Source: Bacillus sp. FJAT-49711
GTDB lineage: Bacteria > Bacillota > Bacilli > Bacillales > Bacillaceae_C
Assembly: GCF_018343715.1 (NCBI RefSeq)
Contig: NZ_JAGYPL010000008.1
Coordinates: 1,480-65,479 of the forward strand
Direction of reading: 5' to 3'
DNA: 64,000 nucleotides
Below are positions 11,107-19,738 of this stretch, one piece after another; the first letter of the stretch is position 1; every line of letters starts with the position of its first letter. Made by a program: the position numbers and the translations under genes. The notes under the pieces are model-generated. The model searched no databases and had not been told where the DNA came from. It saw nothing but the letters and a program-made list of their open reading frames with translations.

Positions 11107-12513
11107 TTAATTGCGATAATCTATAAGGAAATAAGGTCTTTGCTGCACAGGAGGTGTTTCATAAGAAGACTTTTTCAAGCCGGGGATCCAAAGGAGTTTA
11201 CCGGTTCGATCAGTCACGATAGGCCATATCTTTCTTTCTTCTACAGGAATTTTCATATCGATAAAAATATCCTTAATTTTCTTTGTCCCATTCATTCCTT
11301 TTAGTTTTATTTTGTCACCTTGTTGTCTAGTTCGAATGATTAAAGGGAATTCAATATCTTGTGGCTGAAGGATCAGTATATCTGCACTTTCTTTTATTGG
11401 AAAGTCCGATGCCATTTTCACGTGGATCGTTTTACCATTAGGGAGAGTGACTTTGTCATCCGTATATACTTCATAATAAAAGCTTGGGTTAGACTCTCGT
11501 TCAACAAAAGTAAATAGGCATTGATCATATGATCGAATCACCTTTAAACCATTAGGGAAATCCAATCTTCCAGATGGATTTTCATCCTTGAGCAAATGTT
11601 GAAGGGCATCTAAATGGGCAGATGTTAAGTCACGTATGTATTGATTGTAAAGATAGTTTAATATTAGATGAATCACTCTTCTTTGTAAAGGCAAAGCTAT
11701 TGTACAAAATGAAGGAATGTCTAATGTTAGTTCGTCTTCACCATTCCATTGACACATCTTTGTAAAAGCTTCCTTCGCCAACTCCTGAAGAAATTTCTCA
11801 TCCTCACTTATTTCCTCACTGAAACGTTGGAAATGCTCGATAATTCGTCGATTTTCTTTTTTTAAAAATGGCAATACATCGATTCTGAACCGATTTCTTG
11901 TGTAGTTTTTTGACTCATTACTTAAATCACGACGTGGTATTAAATGATGGGTCTCGCAGTATTCCTCAATTTCTATTTTAGAAACTCCCATTAATGGGCG
12001 AATCATTTCTTTGTCTTGTCCAAACAATCTTTTCACTTGAATTCCAGCTCTTGAAATTCCGGAGCTTCCTCTTACAAGCCTCATTAAGATTGTCTCTATT
12101 TGGTCATCACCATGTTGACCAACAGCTAGTTTATTTGCTTGCAGTTCTTCCATTACCTTTTCGAAAAATTGATAACGATATGCTCTCGCCGTTTCTTGCA
12201 TACCTGTTTTATCTAGAGCCATCCTATCCTTAATATTAATAGAGGCACTTCTAAAGACAATATTTCGTTTTTCACAATACTGCTTAACGAAAATAAGGTC
12301 CTTTTTGGATTCTTCTCCTCTTAACATATGATCAACATGGGCAGCAGCAATCCTAATTTTATACTTTGCTGTTTGATGATAAAGAAAATCAATCAACGCT
12401 AAAGAATCAGGACCTCCTGAAACAGCTACTACAATATAATCCCCCTGATGAAGCAGAGAATGCCTTGAAATAAAACGATGTGTTTTTTTCTCAAAATCCA
12501 ACAAAATAACCAT
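11107..12513 (-). CDS. tilS: tRNA(Ile)-lysidine synthase
   Basis: ATP-dependent addition of lysine to C34 of the CAT-anticodon tRNA-Ile, turning it into an isoleucine tRNA that reads AUA. The 468-residue product has the PP-loop motif [10 protein letters not shown] (about 31-40), the N-type ATPase domain to about 220, a linker, and the C-terminal TilS domain (about 370-460). The start ATG has AAGG 7 nt upstream. First of tilS-hpt-ftsH. Confidence 0.95.
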   Translation of the reverse strand: MVILLDFEKKTHRFISRHSLLHQGDYIVVAVSGGPDSLALIDFLYHQTAKYKIRIAAAHVDHMLRGEESKKDLIFVKQYCEKRNIVFRSASINIKDRMALDKTGMQETARAYRYQFFEKVMEELQANKLAVGQHGDDQIETILMRLVRGSSGISRAGIQVKRLFGQDKEMIRPLMGVSKIEIEEYCETHHLIPRRDLSNESKNYTRNRFRIDVLPFLKKENRRIIEHFQRFSEEISEDEKFLQELAKEAFTKMCQWNGEDELTLDIPSFCTIALPLQRRVIHLILNYLYNQYIRDLTSAHLDALQHLLKDENPSGRLDFPNGLKVIRSYDQCLFTFVERESNPSFYYEVYTDDKVTLPNGKTIHVKMASDFPIKESADILILQPQDIEFPLIIRTRQQGDKIKLKGMNGTKKIKDIFIDMKIPVEERKIWPIVTDRTGKLLWIPGLKKSSYETPPVQQRPYFLIDYRN

Positions 12514-12529
12514 TCCCTTACCTTAATAC

Positions 12530-12660
12530 AAGATTAATGCCTAGCTCCAGTGCCTTTCAACTAGCAACTGTCTGATCATTTCCTGACAACAGGAAGCCAG
12601 ATTTGCTCTAACAGTCTCCTCTAGTTTCCTTTACCGCAAGTCTCTGCGCTTTATTTATAT
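12530..12660 (-). repeat. degenerate family A repeat end
   Basis: GCCTAGCTCCAGTGCCTTTC followed by AACTAGCAACT matches the CTAG end of the family A repeat in reverse orientation; the rest has decayed (TTTCCTTTACCGCAAG, a loose match to the CACGATAAAGG-type core). It lies between yabT and tilS. Confidence 0.4.
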
Positions 12661-12711
12661 ATGTTACCATTTACTTTTATATAAGGAGTAGTCTGAAGCA
12701 TTAAAAACAAC

Positions 12712-13659
12712 TTATAATATATAGCCATATATGTATAAGGTATATAAAATCACCGTGACAAGAAGGATTGAAACTGTTTCTATAAAGGACCTCATTCTTT
12801 TTTTCTTAGGTTTTGGTGCATAGCGTGTTGTTCGTTGTCCTTTTGGCTGCTCGCCTGCCGAAAGAACCACGAGAAGTTCATTTTTCATGTCTTTAGCAGA
12901 TTGATACTTCCCTGAAAGCGCATTTAGCAATACCGCTTCGAATTTCACTAAATCTCTATTCTCTTGTATTATGGAGGTTAATTGTTTTAAACTATTTTCC
13001 TTCTTAACGAAACGCTTTGGATAGTATAAGTTCAACATCAACATGGCGGTAGAAAAAAGGTCATAACTAGGTTCTGCCTTCCTTGAGCCAAGCCCCCAGT
13101 AGCCTCGATCAAAAAACTCAGTAAATTCTTTAATCGCTCGCCCCTTCATCGTCGTCCCGCCGACGTCAATACAGCGGATTTTCGGGGTTGGTCCTTCCAC
13201 AATCAAGTTCTCAGGCTTTAAATCACCAAATATCCAGCCCTTTTGATGGAGACCTTCTAAGACATCAAGAAGTTGGACGATCATAACTCCTGCCCATGAC
13301 AATCCTTTTTCCCTAATAAAAGGGAGCAGCTCCCGCCCTTGAATGTATTCCATCGCATAAAAGTGAATTCGGCTTAAACCGTTTTCCCAGTCATCAACAT
13401 CATACAAAGAAGGCCCGAGAGCAGAGCCCTGGACCTTCTCAAGTGATTTTAGGACATTTACCTCCGTTGTGATTGACACACTATCCATACTTATTTTTAT
13501 CGCTGTGTAGCCGATACTGCCTCTAGCGAGATAGACTACTCCGTTGGCACCTGAGCCGAGCCTTCTCACTATTTCATAGCGATGTCTATGCCACTTTCCA
13601 TTGATTATAGTGCCAGCAGGATAATTACATTGATTCTTCCATGTATTGTTCATCATCAC
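12712..13659 (-). CDS. yabT: membrane-anchored serine/threonine protein kinase YabT
   Basis: Hanks-type kinase with a C-terminal membrane anchor. In 315 residues: Gly-rich loop LGSGANGVVYLA (34-45), ATP-binding lysine in AIKI (K55), catalytic loop GDLKPEN (D146) where the usual HRD is FGD, metal motif DVGG in place of DFG, and one TM helix (about 293-313). No PASTA domains. B. subtilis YabT is a DNA-activated sporulation kinase; the same role is inferred from synteny. Its start overlaps yabS by 35 bp. Confidence 0.92.
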   Translation of the reverse strand: MMMNNTWKNQCNYPAGTIINGKWHRHRYEIVRRLGSGANGVVYLARGSIGYTAIKISMDSVSITTEVNVLKSLEKVQGSALGPSLYDVDDWENGLSRIHFYAMEYIQGRELLPFIREKGLSWAGVMIVQLLDVLEGLHQKGWIFGDLKPENLIVEGPTPKIRCIDVGGTTMKGRAIKEFTEFFDRGYWGLGSRKAEPSYDLFSTAMLMLNLYYPKRFVKKENSLKQLTSIIQENRDLVKFEAVLLNALSGKYQSAKDMKNELLVVLSAGEQPKGQRTTRYAPKPKKKRMRSFIETVSILLVTVILYTLYIYGYIL

Positions 13660-14362
13660 CTGATAGCAACCCTCTCAAAGAACGCTTTTTCTTGAAATAC
13701 GTCATCGCCTCACGAATAGCAGGACCAGTCGGTGTAATCCCTCCAACAGCAAGCTTAGGAAAAATACTTGTCAAAAGCTCTAAATTAGGCGTCCAATCCA
13801 GCAGCTTTTCAACATCTTTTCTTTTCCCGGGAAATATTAACACTGCAAAGCGGTTATTGCCCATTCTTGCGTTCAAACTTAAAGAAAGGTCTAATAATGC
13901 TTCTTTTACAGTGGGAAGTTTAGATTTCATACTAGCACTCGTATCAATGAGCACAACAACCTCTACATCACTTGTTTCTCCAAGTTCATCGACAACCTCC
14001 ATCACTTCCCCTCTCTGATCAGGCGGAAGCTCCTCCAAATCCATGTCCTTTCCTAGAATTTGACGCAGTTCCTTATTTACAACCCCTTGCAACGTCTGAG
14101 TCATAGCTTTTCTTGTCACCATTTGCACTGTTTGCGATAATTGCTCAGCAAAAACAACTTGACTAATACCGCCTCCGGATGCGGCAATGCCTTCGATTTC
14201 CTTTATACCCTTCTCTTCGATAGAATCGTTTTCCACTACACCAATCACATTCACAGTAATTCCGTGCTCTCTTGCAAGTGCGGCCATGGCGACTGGATTT
14301 TCACCTTGATTGGAACATCCATCTGTAATTAATAAAATTTGCTTCAAGCTGCCCTTTTTCAT
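13625..14362 (-). CDS. yabS: von Willebrand A-domain protein YabS
   Basis: Unknown molecular role; the gene is paired with the spoIIE/yabT sporulation locus. The 245-residue product has a vWA fold with the N-terminal QILLITDGCSN and a MIDAS-like DTSASMKS near residue 140, followed by GGITPTGPAI. The frame is open for 17 more codons, but GGAGGGG lies 5-8 nt before the ATG at 14362, and MKKGSLKQILLITDG aligns with the family start. The last 35 bp overlap yabT. Confidence 0.88.
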   Translation of the reverse strand: MKKGSLKQILLITDGCSNQGENPVAMAALAREHGITVNVIGVVENDSIEEKGIKEIEGIAASGGGISQVVFAEQLSQTVQMVTRKAMTQTLQGVVNKELRQILGKDMDLEELPPDQRGEVMEVVDELGETSDVEVVVLIDTSASMKSKLPTVKEALLDLSLSLNARMGNNRFAVLIFPGKRKDVEKLLDWTPNLELLTSIFPKLAVGGITPTGPAIREAMTYFKKKRSLRGLLSGDDEQYMEESM

Positions 14363-14489
14363 GTACTCCCCTCCAGGTATAACAGTTTCCAATAACTGTT
14401 TCATTGCTATCATCCTAGCCGGGAGCCACCTTTTTTATACTTAAAGAAACTATAAGTTTTATATTGTCTATCATTTGCAATTTACAGTC

Positions 14490-14670
14490 TTGTGATCGAG
14501 CTTCATCACCTTTCGACTAGCAATCTTTTTGTCCTTCTTCCACGTTCGCCTTGCGGTTCAAGCTGAAGATTCCTTGCGCAATTCATAGCTTTATCATATT
14601 TTTTCGTTTAACTCTGCCTTGTCCTCTGAAATTTGCACTTCTATGACGAAGGTGCTTGCGCTTTTCCAAT
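14490..14670 (-). repeat. decayed family A repeat between spoIIE and yabS
   Basis: TTTCGACTAGCAATCTTTTT, GTCCTTCTTCCACG and the closing GCTTGCGCTTTTCC correspond in order to the reverse-oriented family A element, but much of the core has diverged. It fills most of the 313-bp gap between the spoIIE stop and the yabS start. Confidence 0.5.
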
Positions 14671-14675
14671 CTTTA

Positions 14676-17156
14676 TTATGATATTTTCATATGTCTGCTC
14701 CTTACCGGAATGGCGGCCCATTTTGGAGTATTATGTTTAATTGCTACAACCGCAATTGTCATATCGTCGGCAATTACTCCAGATCGTGTTCTTATCACTT
14801 CCTCCATAATTAAATCTGCGACAGCTTGTGGCTCATCTGTTTCTATTTCCCTCAATTTCCGTTTCATCCATAGCTCGTAATTTTCTACATTTTTTGGCCC
14901 CTCAAATATGCCATCGCTCATCATGATAAGCAAATCACCGGCACGTAATTGTTCTGTAACGACATCTACATCAAATTCTTGCAAGATTCCCATCGGTAAA
15001 TTACCCGATTCAACTTTTAATATTTTATTTTCCCTTTTTATAAAACTTGGAGTTGAACCGATCTTAAGAAATTTCGCTTGTGCATTGTGCAAATCGATCA
15101 TCGCAAGATCTAATGTGGAAAAAATCTCATCCGTTGTTCGTAGTGATAATACTGAATTGACAGATTTAATCGCCACCTTTTCTTCAATGCCGGACTTGAG
15201 AATCTTTTGCAGGAGTTTCAATGTTTCACTGCTTTCATGATGAGCCCTTTCTCCATTTCCCATCCCATCACTAATCGCAACAGCAAATTTTCCTGGCCCC
15301 AATTCTATTGTGGAATAACTGTCTCCAGATAAGAAGCCTCCTCCCTTTGCCGCATGTGCGACACCTGTTTCTACGATATAAGCCTTAGCCGACCTGAGTG
15401 TGGCATAAGATAAATCTGACCGATAATCATCATATTCTTCTCCCTTTACGACAATGGTTTCGTTTAAAATGTCGGATAGTATTGGGGCAATAATCTTCTC
15501 AAACTCTCCTAAACTGCTGGAATGAGGAAGGGTGATGTCAATATCTACATTCCCAGGTTCAAGATTATAAATTTCTATTTGCTCAATCTCGATTCCGAAA
15601 TCTTGCAATGCATCAAGCATCATCTCCTCCTGACGATGGTGATTTTCCTGTTCTCGTTGTATTTCCTTCGCAAAATCACCCATTACTTCAGATACTCCAA
15701 GTAATTGTTCAGCAACAAGTTTCCTGCTTTCCTGCAATTGTACTTTCAATTGCTGATTGGCATTCAAAATTGTAAGTTCCTTATGCACAGCGTCGCGCAC
15801 TTTTTTTGTTTTATTACAATGCTTGTCCAACTGTCGGTAAACCGTTGGTGATAGAGTTCCAGAATTTTCATCCATATCATGCATAACTGTCCTCATTAAT
15901 TCATATGTTTTATCAAAGTTGGCACTCCAGCACTGATTGCGCTTAAAGCAATTTTGGCATGTTTTCTCTGTCACATGGCTAAGAAAAAGATCAAATTCTT
16001 GTTCTTCATTTTTATCATCTTCCCATTTTTCCGGTTGAGAAAAACTGTTGGATAATGCTTGGAAGACAGACGAAAACTGTTCCACCCTACGTACAGTAAT
16101 ATCTCTAATTTTTCTAGCATATCGCTGCTGGTCTTTAGCGTGTTCAGGAGTACCTGGAATAAAACGAGCCAATTTTTCCGTCAATATTGAAGGAGTTAAG
16201 AAGAAAAGAATAATAGCCGCACATGATTCATAAACCGTTAAAACAAGTGGGGTATTCGATTCACCATACATCCCAATAAGTACGGTTGCCACCATTAGAC
16301 CAATAGCGGAACCAATTCGTTTACCTTCTTTTAGAAGACCACCAAGCAAACCTGAAAAAGCAAGCAAGCTCATCTGATAGAGACTTGAGATACTAGCCAG
16401 GCTAAAAATTAGACCTGTCACGACTCCAACCGTCGAACCAACTGTCGCACCGGCTGTAAAAGCGAAAAGAAGGACAAGATAGCGTGAAAGAATATGCTCA
16501 ATAGATAGCTCATAGACTGTCCAGCCAATGGTTCCCGTTAAAACGGACGCGAGCAGAATGATAAGGCTAATCACTTCCTCCGTCTTTAACGACTTTTTTC
16601 TTTTTTGGTAGGAAAGAAATGGAATACTTTGCATAAAAATAAAGACAAGGACAAATGCAAGACTTGCTTCAACTGCAGCCATTACACCATCATAACGGGA
16701 CAATGTTTGACCATTTTGCACGTATTGAAATCCACACTTTGCAAAAAAAGAAAGACATAAAACGGCATAAGGCAAAATCTTATAAGCCTGTTTAAATAAA
16801 TTTTCCAAAAGCTTGAATGAAAAAAGGAATAAAATGCATAAGGTAAAGGTATATGCCGCATTTCCCATGGAAAGCGTAAGAGATCCTGCCAAGAGACCGA
16901 GAAGGACTATTGGCGCCTTATCTCTTTTAGATAAGTAGACAACAGCGAAGAATGGTAAGGCAAATGGAGTTAAATGAGATAATATTAATGCTCGGCCAAG
17001 AAGTAGAGAGATAAGAAGGAGGGCAATCCCTTTTTGTAAAAACAAATAATCCAACTTTTGTTGAATTGCCTTTAGCTTCTTTGATATATCAAATTTATTT
17101 TCCTGCAGCTCCATATTCCGTATTGGTGCAATGATACTTAGATCTCCTCTTTCCAC
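14676..17156 (-). CDS. spoIIE: stage II sporulation protein E (PP2C phosphatase)
   Basis: Dephosphorylates SpoIIAA-P to release sigma-F in the forespore and associates with the division septum. The product of about 826 residues has ten or so N-terminal TM helices (to about 330), a coiled central region with a cysteine-rich patch (CQNCFKRNQC) and a C-terminal PP2C domain with AISDGMGNGERA and MSDGIFEG. The frame begins at a GTG at 17174; I prefer the GTG at 17156 because GGGGAG lies 10 nt before it. Its promoter has the expected 21-bp spacer. Confidence 0.96.
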   Translation of the reverse strand: MERGDLSIIAPIRNMELQENKFDISKKLKAIQQKLDYLFLQKGIALLLISLLLGRALILSHLTPFALPFFAVVYLSKRDKAPIVLLGLLAGSLTLSMGNAAYTFTLCILFLFSFKLLENLFKQAYKILPYAVLCLSFFAKCGFQYVQNGQTLSRYDGVMAAVEASLAFVLVFIFMQSIPFLSYQKRKKSLKTEEVISLIILLASVLTGTIGWTVYELSIEHILSRYLVLLFAFTAGATVGSTVGVVTGLIFSLASISSLYQMSLLAFSGLLGGLLKEGKRIGSAIGLMVATVLIGMYGESNTPLVLTVYESCAAIILFFLTPSILTEKLARFIPGTPEHAKDQQRYARKIRDITVRRVEQFSSVFQALSNSFSQPEKWEDDKNEEQEFDLFLSHVTEKTCQNCFKRNQCWSANFDKTYELMRTVMHDMDENSGTLSPTVYRQLDKHCNKTKKVRDAVHKELTILNANQQLKVQLQESRKLVAEQLLGVSEVMGDFAKEIQREQENHHRQEEMMLDALQDFGIEIEQIEIYNLEPGNVDIDITLPHSSSLGEFEKIIAPILSDILNETIVVKGEEYDDYRSDLSYATLRSAKAYIVETGVAHAAKGGGFLSGDSYSTIELGPGKFAVAISDGMGNGERAHHESSETLKLLQKILKSGIEEKVAIKSVNSVLSLRTTDEIFSTLDLAMIDLHNAQAKFLKIGSTPSFIKRENKILKVESGNLPMGILQEFDVDVVTEQLRAGDLLIMMSDGIFEGPKNVENYELWMKRKLREIETDEPQAVADLIMEEVIRTRSGVIADDMTIAVVAIKHNTPKWAAIPVRSRHMKIS

Positions 17157-17191
17157 TTTATATACACTCCCCACTTTTTTTGATAGTTTTC

Positions 17192-17257
17192 ATTATATAG
17201 GGGCTTGTTTTAATATTTTGTCAATTTGATGGAGATGACTAAAAAAAGAGTTCGACT
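17192..17257 (-). promoter_or_regulatory. spoIIE promoter with 21-bp spacer and Spo0A box
   Basis: On the minus strand, TTGACA (17219-17224) and TATAAT (17192-17197) are both consensus but are 21 bp apart. The B. subtilis spoIIE promoter is known for a 21-bp spacer and Spo0A activation. AGTCGAA (17251-17257) matches the 0A box TGTCGAA at 6 of 7 positions and lies about 30 bp upstream of the -35. Confidence 0.88.
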
Positions 17258-17280
17258 AATTTGGGCAAAATAAAAAGCAT

Positions 17281-17336
17281 AAGACTAATTCTCATGGGAA
17301 GAATGTCTTACGCTTTTTGTGTGCTTTCGCTTTTCG
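17281..17336. other. inverted repeat upstream of the hybrid array
   Basis: AGCATAAGAC and GTCTTACGCT flank about 20 bp (roughly 17277-17320), giving a hairpin followed by TTTTTGTG on the plus strand. A terminator or an end module of the neighbouring array. Confidence 0.4.
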
Positions 17337-17711
17337 GATTGTCTAGCTACAGCGCCTAGCCCCTCGAGGTCAAATAACCTGGGACATAAAAGGCAAAAAG
17401 CGCCTTTTTTGCCCCAGAACATTTGCTTGTCGGGGCTGAGCAAGGCGCTTTCGCTTTTCGGATTGTCTAGCTGCAGCGCCTAGCCCCTCGAGGTCAAATA
17501 ACCTGGGACATAAAAGGCAAAAAGCGCCTTTTTTGCCCCAGAACATTTGCTTGTCGGGGCTGAGCAAGGCGCTTTCGCTTTTCGAGTTGTCTAGCTGCAG
17601 CGCCTAGCCCCTCGAGGTCAAATAACCTGGGGCATAAAAGGCAAAAAAGCGCCTTTTTTGCCCCAGAACATTTGCTTGTCGGGGCTGAGCAAGGCGCTTT
17701 CGCTTTTCGAG
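17337..17711. repeat. tandem array of three 124-bp hybrid family A units
   Basis: The TTGTCTAG start recurs at 17339, 17463 and 17587, and again at 17712 where a standard family A copy begins. Each unit keeps the family A ends (GTCTAGCTGCAGCGCCTAG and GAGCAAGGCGCTTTCGCTTT) but has a different core, beginning CCCCTCGAGGTCAAATAACC. The core contains a strong hairpin GGCAAAAA/TTTTTTGCC around GCGC and a CCCC..GGGG pairing. No credible protein; an apparent 65-codon frame simply repeats itself. Confidence 0.9.
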
Positions 17712-17860
17712 TTGTCTAGCTGCAGCGTCTAGCGACTAGCAAATTTCTTGTCCTTTTCCCTACGATAAGTCAACATCGGCTCGTTCCTCGTCGTGTTTCC
17801 TTTATCTCAGTCAAAGGCCCTGAAATTTGTACGCCGCTGGGCAGGCGCTTTCGCTTTTCT
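17712..17860 (-). repeat. family A repeat directly behind tRNA-Met
   Basis: A standard copy in the orientation AAAAGCGAAAGCGCC... on the minus strand. It contains GATAAAGGAAACACGACGAG and GTTGACTTATCGTAGGG and ends CTAGACGCTGCAGCTAG. It begins 3 nt after the last base of the tRNA, so it is in the tRNA trailer and may supply the 3' end or terminator. Confidence 0.9.
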
Positions 17861-17863
17861 TTA

Positions 17864-17937
17864 TAGCGGCGGAGGGGATCGAACCCACGACCTCACGGGT
17901 ATGAACCGTACGCTCTAGCCAGCTGAGCTACGCCGCC
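17864..17937 (-). tRNA. tRNA-Met (CAT), 74 nt, CCA not encoded
   Basis: Cloverleaf with acceptor GGCGGCG/CGCCGCT (one G-U pair at the end), D-arm GCTC..GAGC, anticodon stem ACGGT/ACCGT with loop holding CAT, T-arm GTGGGTTCGATCCC and discriminator A. After A73 comes TAA, so CCA must be added by the nucleotidyltransferase. B. subtilis has tRNA-Met plus tRNA-Glu here (trnSL); the Glu gene is missing. The sequence resembles the elongator tRNA-Met. Confidence 0.97.
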
Positions 17938-17964
17938 ATGAACCTTATAAAAGGCACAATGTCT

Positions 17965-17993
17965 ATAATACAGACGTCTTAAATACTTGTCAA
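17965..17993 (-). promoter_or_regulatory. tRNA-Met promoter (sigma-A)
   Basis: On the minus strand, TTGACA (17988-17993) and TATTAT (17965-17970) are 17 bp apart, with the -10 about 28 bp upstream of the tRNA 5' end. A strong dedicated promoter. Confidence 0.9.
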
Positions 17994-18056
17994 TCATATT
18001 TTTACAAGAAGTGCGGTTTTCACTAATTGTTAACATAGTATCTGTTTTCCTGCAAA

Positions 18057-18105
18057 ACATACGAAAAAACTGCCAAAGGCCTATTTCTAGCCTGAGGCAG
18101 TTCCG
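18057..18105 (-). terminator. terminator after yabR
   Basis: Arms AACTGCC/GGCAGTT with an inner AGGCTA/TAGGCCT pairing (18069-18105) are followed on the minus strand by TTTTTTCG. Confidence 0.85.
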
Positions 18106-18129
18106 TTTATTTTATAAACAGACAGCAAG

Positions 18130-18546
18130 TTAACCCCTTCTCGCTCCTCGTCCGCCACGTTTCGATTCCGTATTGCGTTTCAATGAAGATAATCTGTCTT
18201 CACTGTCTTTCAAAAAGCGGTTCATTTTTTGTTCAAAGCTTTCTTTCGTGCGGAAATCATTGACCCTATTTGGTCGTGGACGTGGATTTGAATGAGATTG
18301 AGCAGGTGGCTGATCTTTCGCTTTGCGGATTGACAAGCCGATTTTTCCGTCTTTCTCAACATTTAACACTTTTACTAGGACTTCATCGCCAACTTTTAAA
18401 TGTTCATTAATGTCCTTCACATAATTGTCGGCTACTTCACTAATGTGAACAAGACCTGTTGTGCCTTCGGGCAATTCAACGAACGCCCCAAAATGAGTGA
18501 TGCCTGTTACCTTACCTTGTAACTTGCTGCCTACTTCGATCGACAT
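18130..18546 (-). CDS. yabR: S1-domain RNA-binding protein YabR
   Basis: A 138-residue protein with one S1 RNA-binding domain (about 4-76: GSKLQGKVTGITHFGAFVEL, then GLVHISEVADNYV) and a basic, low-complexity C-terminal tail rich in Arg, Pro and Ser. Probably a ribosome- or RNA-associated general stress protein like B. subtilis YabR/GSP13; the exact role is unknown. The ribosome binding site is AAGGAGG. It has its own promoter within the end of divIC and its own terminator. Confidence 0.9.
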   Translation of the reverse strand: MSIEVGSKLQGKVTGITHFGAFVELPEGTTGLVHISEVADNYVKDINEHLKVGDEVLVKVLNVEKDGKIGLSIRKAKDQPPAQSHSNPRPRPNRVNDFRTKESFEQKMNRFLKDSEDRLSSLKRNTESKRGGRGARRG

Positions 18547-18593
18547 AAAAAAATTTATCCTCCTTAAAGTATAAAAAATAAGCCTTATTCTAC

Positions 18594-18623
18594 ATTATAT
18601 AAAACTTATAAAAAAAGTGTCAA
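18594..18623 (-). promoter_or_regulatory. yabR promoter overlapping the divIC stop codon
   Basis: On the minus strand, TTGACA (18618-18623) and TATAAT (18594-18599), both consensus, are 18 bp apart. The TGA of the -35 is the divIC stop codon. Confidence 0.85.
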
Positions 18624-19030
18624 TAAGACACCTTCTCTTCTTTCTTTTTCTTTTTCGGTTCTGGGTCCGGTATATTAAAAATGATTTCACCTTTCTCGGA
18701 AAGAAAGTACTCACTTCTAGCCAGCTTTGCTATATAATCATCATCATTCAATTTGACAATTTCATTTTCAAGCGATGATTGTTTTCTTTCCAATTCGGCC
18801 AGCGCTTTTTCCAGTTTTGCTTCTTCCTTTTTCTTAGCTTCCAACACATCTGATCTAAAAATAAAAGTGGAGATGATCAAGTAGGATAATGCCACGGTAA
18901 GAATGAGGAAAATAGACAATCTTCGAATAAGAAGTTTTTTTCTTTTCGCTGATCTTCTCATGATGACTTCTTGCTGCTTCATATAGTTTGTTTCTAGTGA
19001 AGTGATCGGATTGATTTTTCTTTCACCCAT
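18620..19030 (-). CDS. divIC: cell-division protein DivIC (FtsB-like)
   Basis: Bitopic divisome protein that forms a complex with FtsL and DivIB. The 136-residue product has a short basic cytoplasmic N terminus, one TM helix (about 37-57) and an extracytoplasmic coiled coil (about 63-95) rich in Lys and Glu. The frame is open 20 codons further, but AAAGGAGG lies 7 nt before the ATG at 19030, and the extension is encoded by family A repeat sequence. Confidence 0.93.
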   Translation of the reverse strand: MGERKINPITSLETNYMKQQEVIMRRSAKRKKLLIRRLSIFLILTVALSYLIISTFIFRSDVLEAKKKEEAKLEKALAELERKQSSLENEIVKLNDDDYIAKLARSEYFLSEKGEIIFNIPDPEPKKKKKEEKVSY

Positions 19031-19055
19031 CCTGTGGCCTCCTTTTATTTTTTGA

Positions 19056-19100
19056 TGTCTAGCTCCAACGCCTATCGAAGTGCAAGGCATTCCGCTTTTC
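19056..19100. repeat. internally deleted family A repeat (about 45 bp)
   Basis: TGTCTAGCTCCAACGCC is followed within 10 bp by GTGCAAGGCATTCCGCTTTT: both outer ends of the family A element are kept and the roughly 100-bp core is gone. It lies between yabQ and divIC in an otherwise tight operon. Confidence 0.7.
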
Positions 19101-19102
19101 TA

Positions 19103-19738
19103 TTATGTTCGAAATAAGTTTTTCACAAACTGAAACGCTTTAATAAATACATTCTTGATGAATTTAAAATATCCTGCCAAAACGATATAAGATTTTTGAG
19201 AGGTCTCTTTCACTTGTTTTGGAACAAAGCGAAGAAGTCCTTTTCCTATTAATTTAAACGGGTATAGGACTACCTTTAAAACCCATACTAACACTTTTCC
19301 CACAAATTTTACAAGTGTCAAAAGGATTCTCCCCATAAACAGCAGAACCCCTACTAAAAGTAAAACGAGCCATTTGATCGGAATATAGACAAGTGTAATC
19401 AATAACTTGCGTATAAAAAGAATGGCTCTTTTCGTGAATTGAATGACTAATTCGAGGACTTTTAAATAAAATTTTTTTAATAATGCTTGATACGCTGAAA
19501 AACCGCAAAGAAGCGCTAAAATAAGGTAAAAGCGAAGCTCACCATAATTGACGAGATACAATATATAGAAAGCAATCAGCCCATGGATGATCCAAAACAA
19601 AATATCATTTATAAAAACAAGTAGCCTTTTTCGACTATTACGATTTAAAAACCGCTGATACGTATCGAGGGATGCGCCAAAAAAGCTTCCCATCGCGATC
19701 ATGGAAAGCATTGTATAAAACTGAGTAGATAAACTCAT
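19103..19738 (-). CDS. yabQ: spore cortex protein YabQ
   Basis: Integral membrane protein needed for spore cortex formation in B. subtilis. The 211-residue product has about four N-terminal hydrophobic segments (5-25, 40-60, 70-88, 100-145) and a C-terminal basic half with repeated KFVGKVLVWVLK-like amphipathic stretches. Its start overlaps the yabP end by 4 bp. Assignment rests on length, topology and the conserved yabP-yabQ-divIC order. Confidence 0.88.
   Translation of the reverse strand: MSLSTQFYTMLSMIAMGSFFGASLDTYQRFLNRNSRKRLLVFINDILFWIIHGLIAFYILYLVNYGELRFYLILALLCGFSAYQALLKKFYLKVLELVIQFTKRAILFIRKLLITLVYIPIKWLVLLLVGVLLFMGRILLTLVKFVGKVLVWVLKVVLYPFKLIGKGLLRFVPKQVKETSQKSYIVLAGYFKFIKNVFIKAFQFVKNLFRT

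Noticed and set aside
17370-17567. 65-codon minus-strand open frame with an internal repeat
   Set aside because: It is a translation of two tandem non-coding repeat units, with no ribosome binding site.
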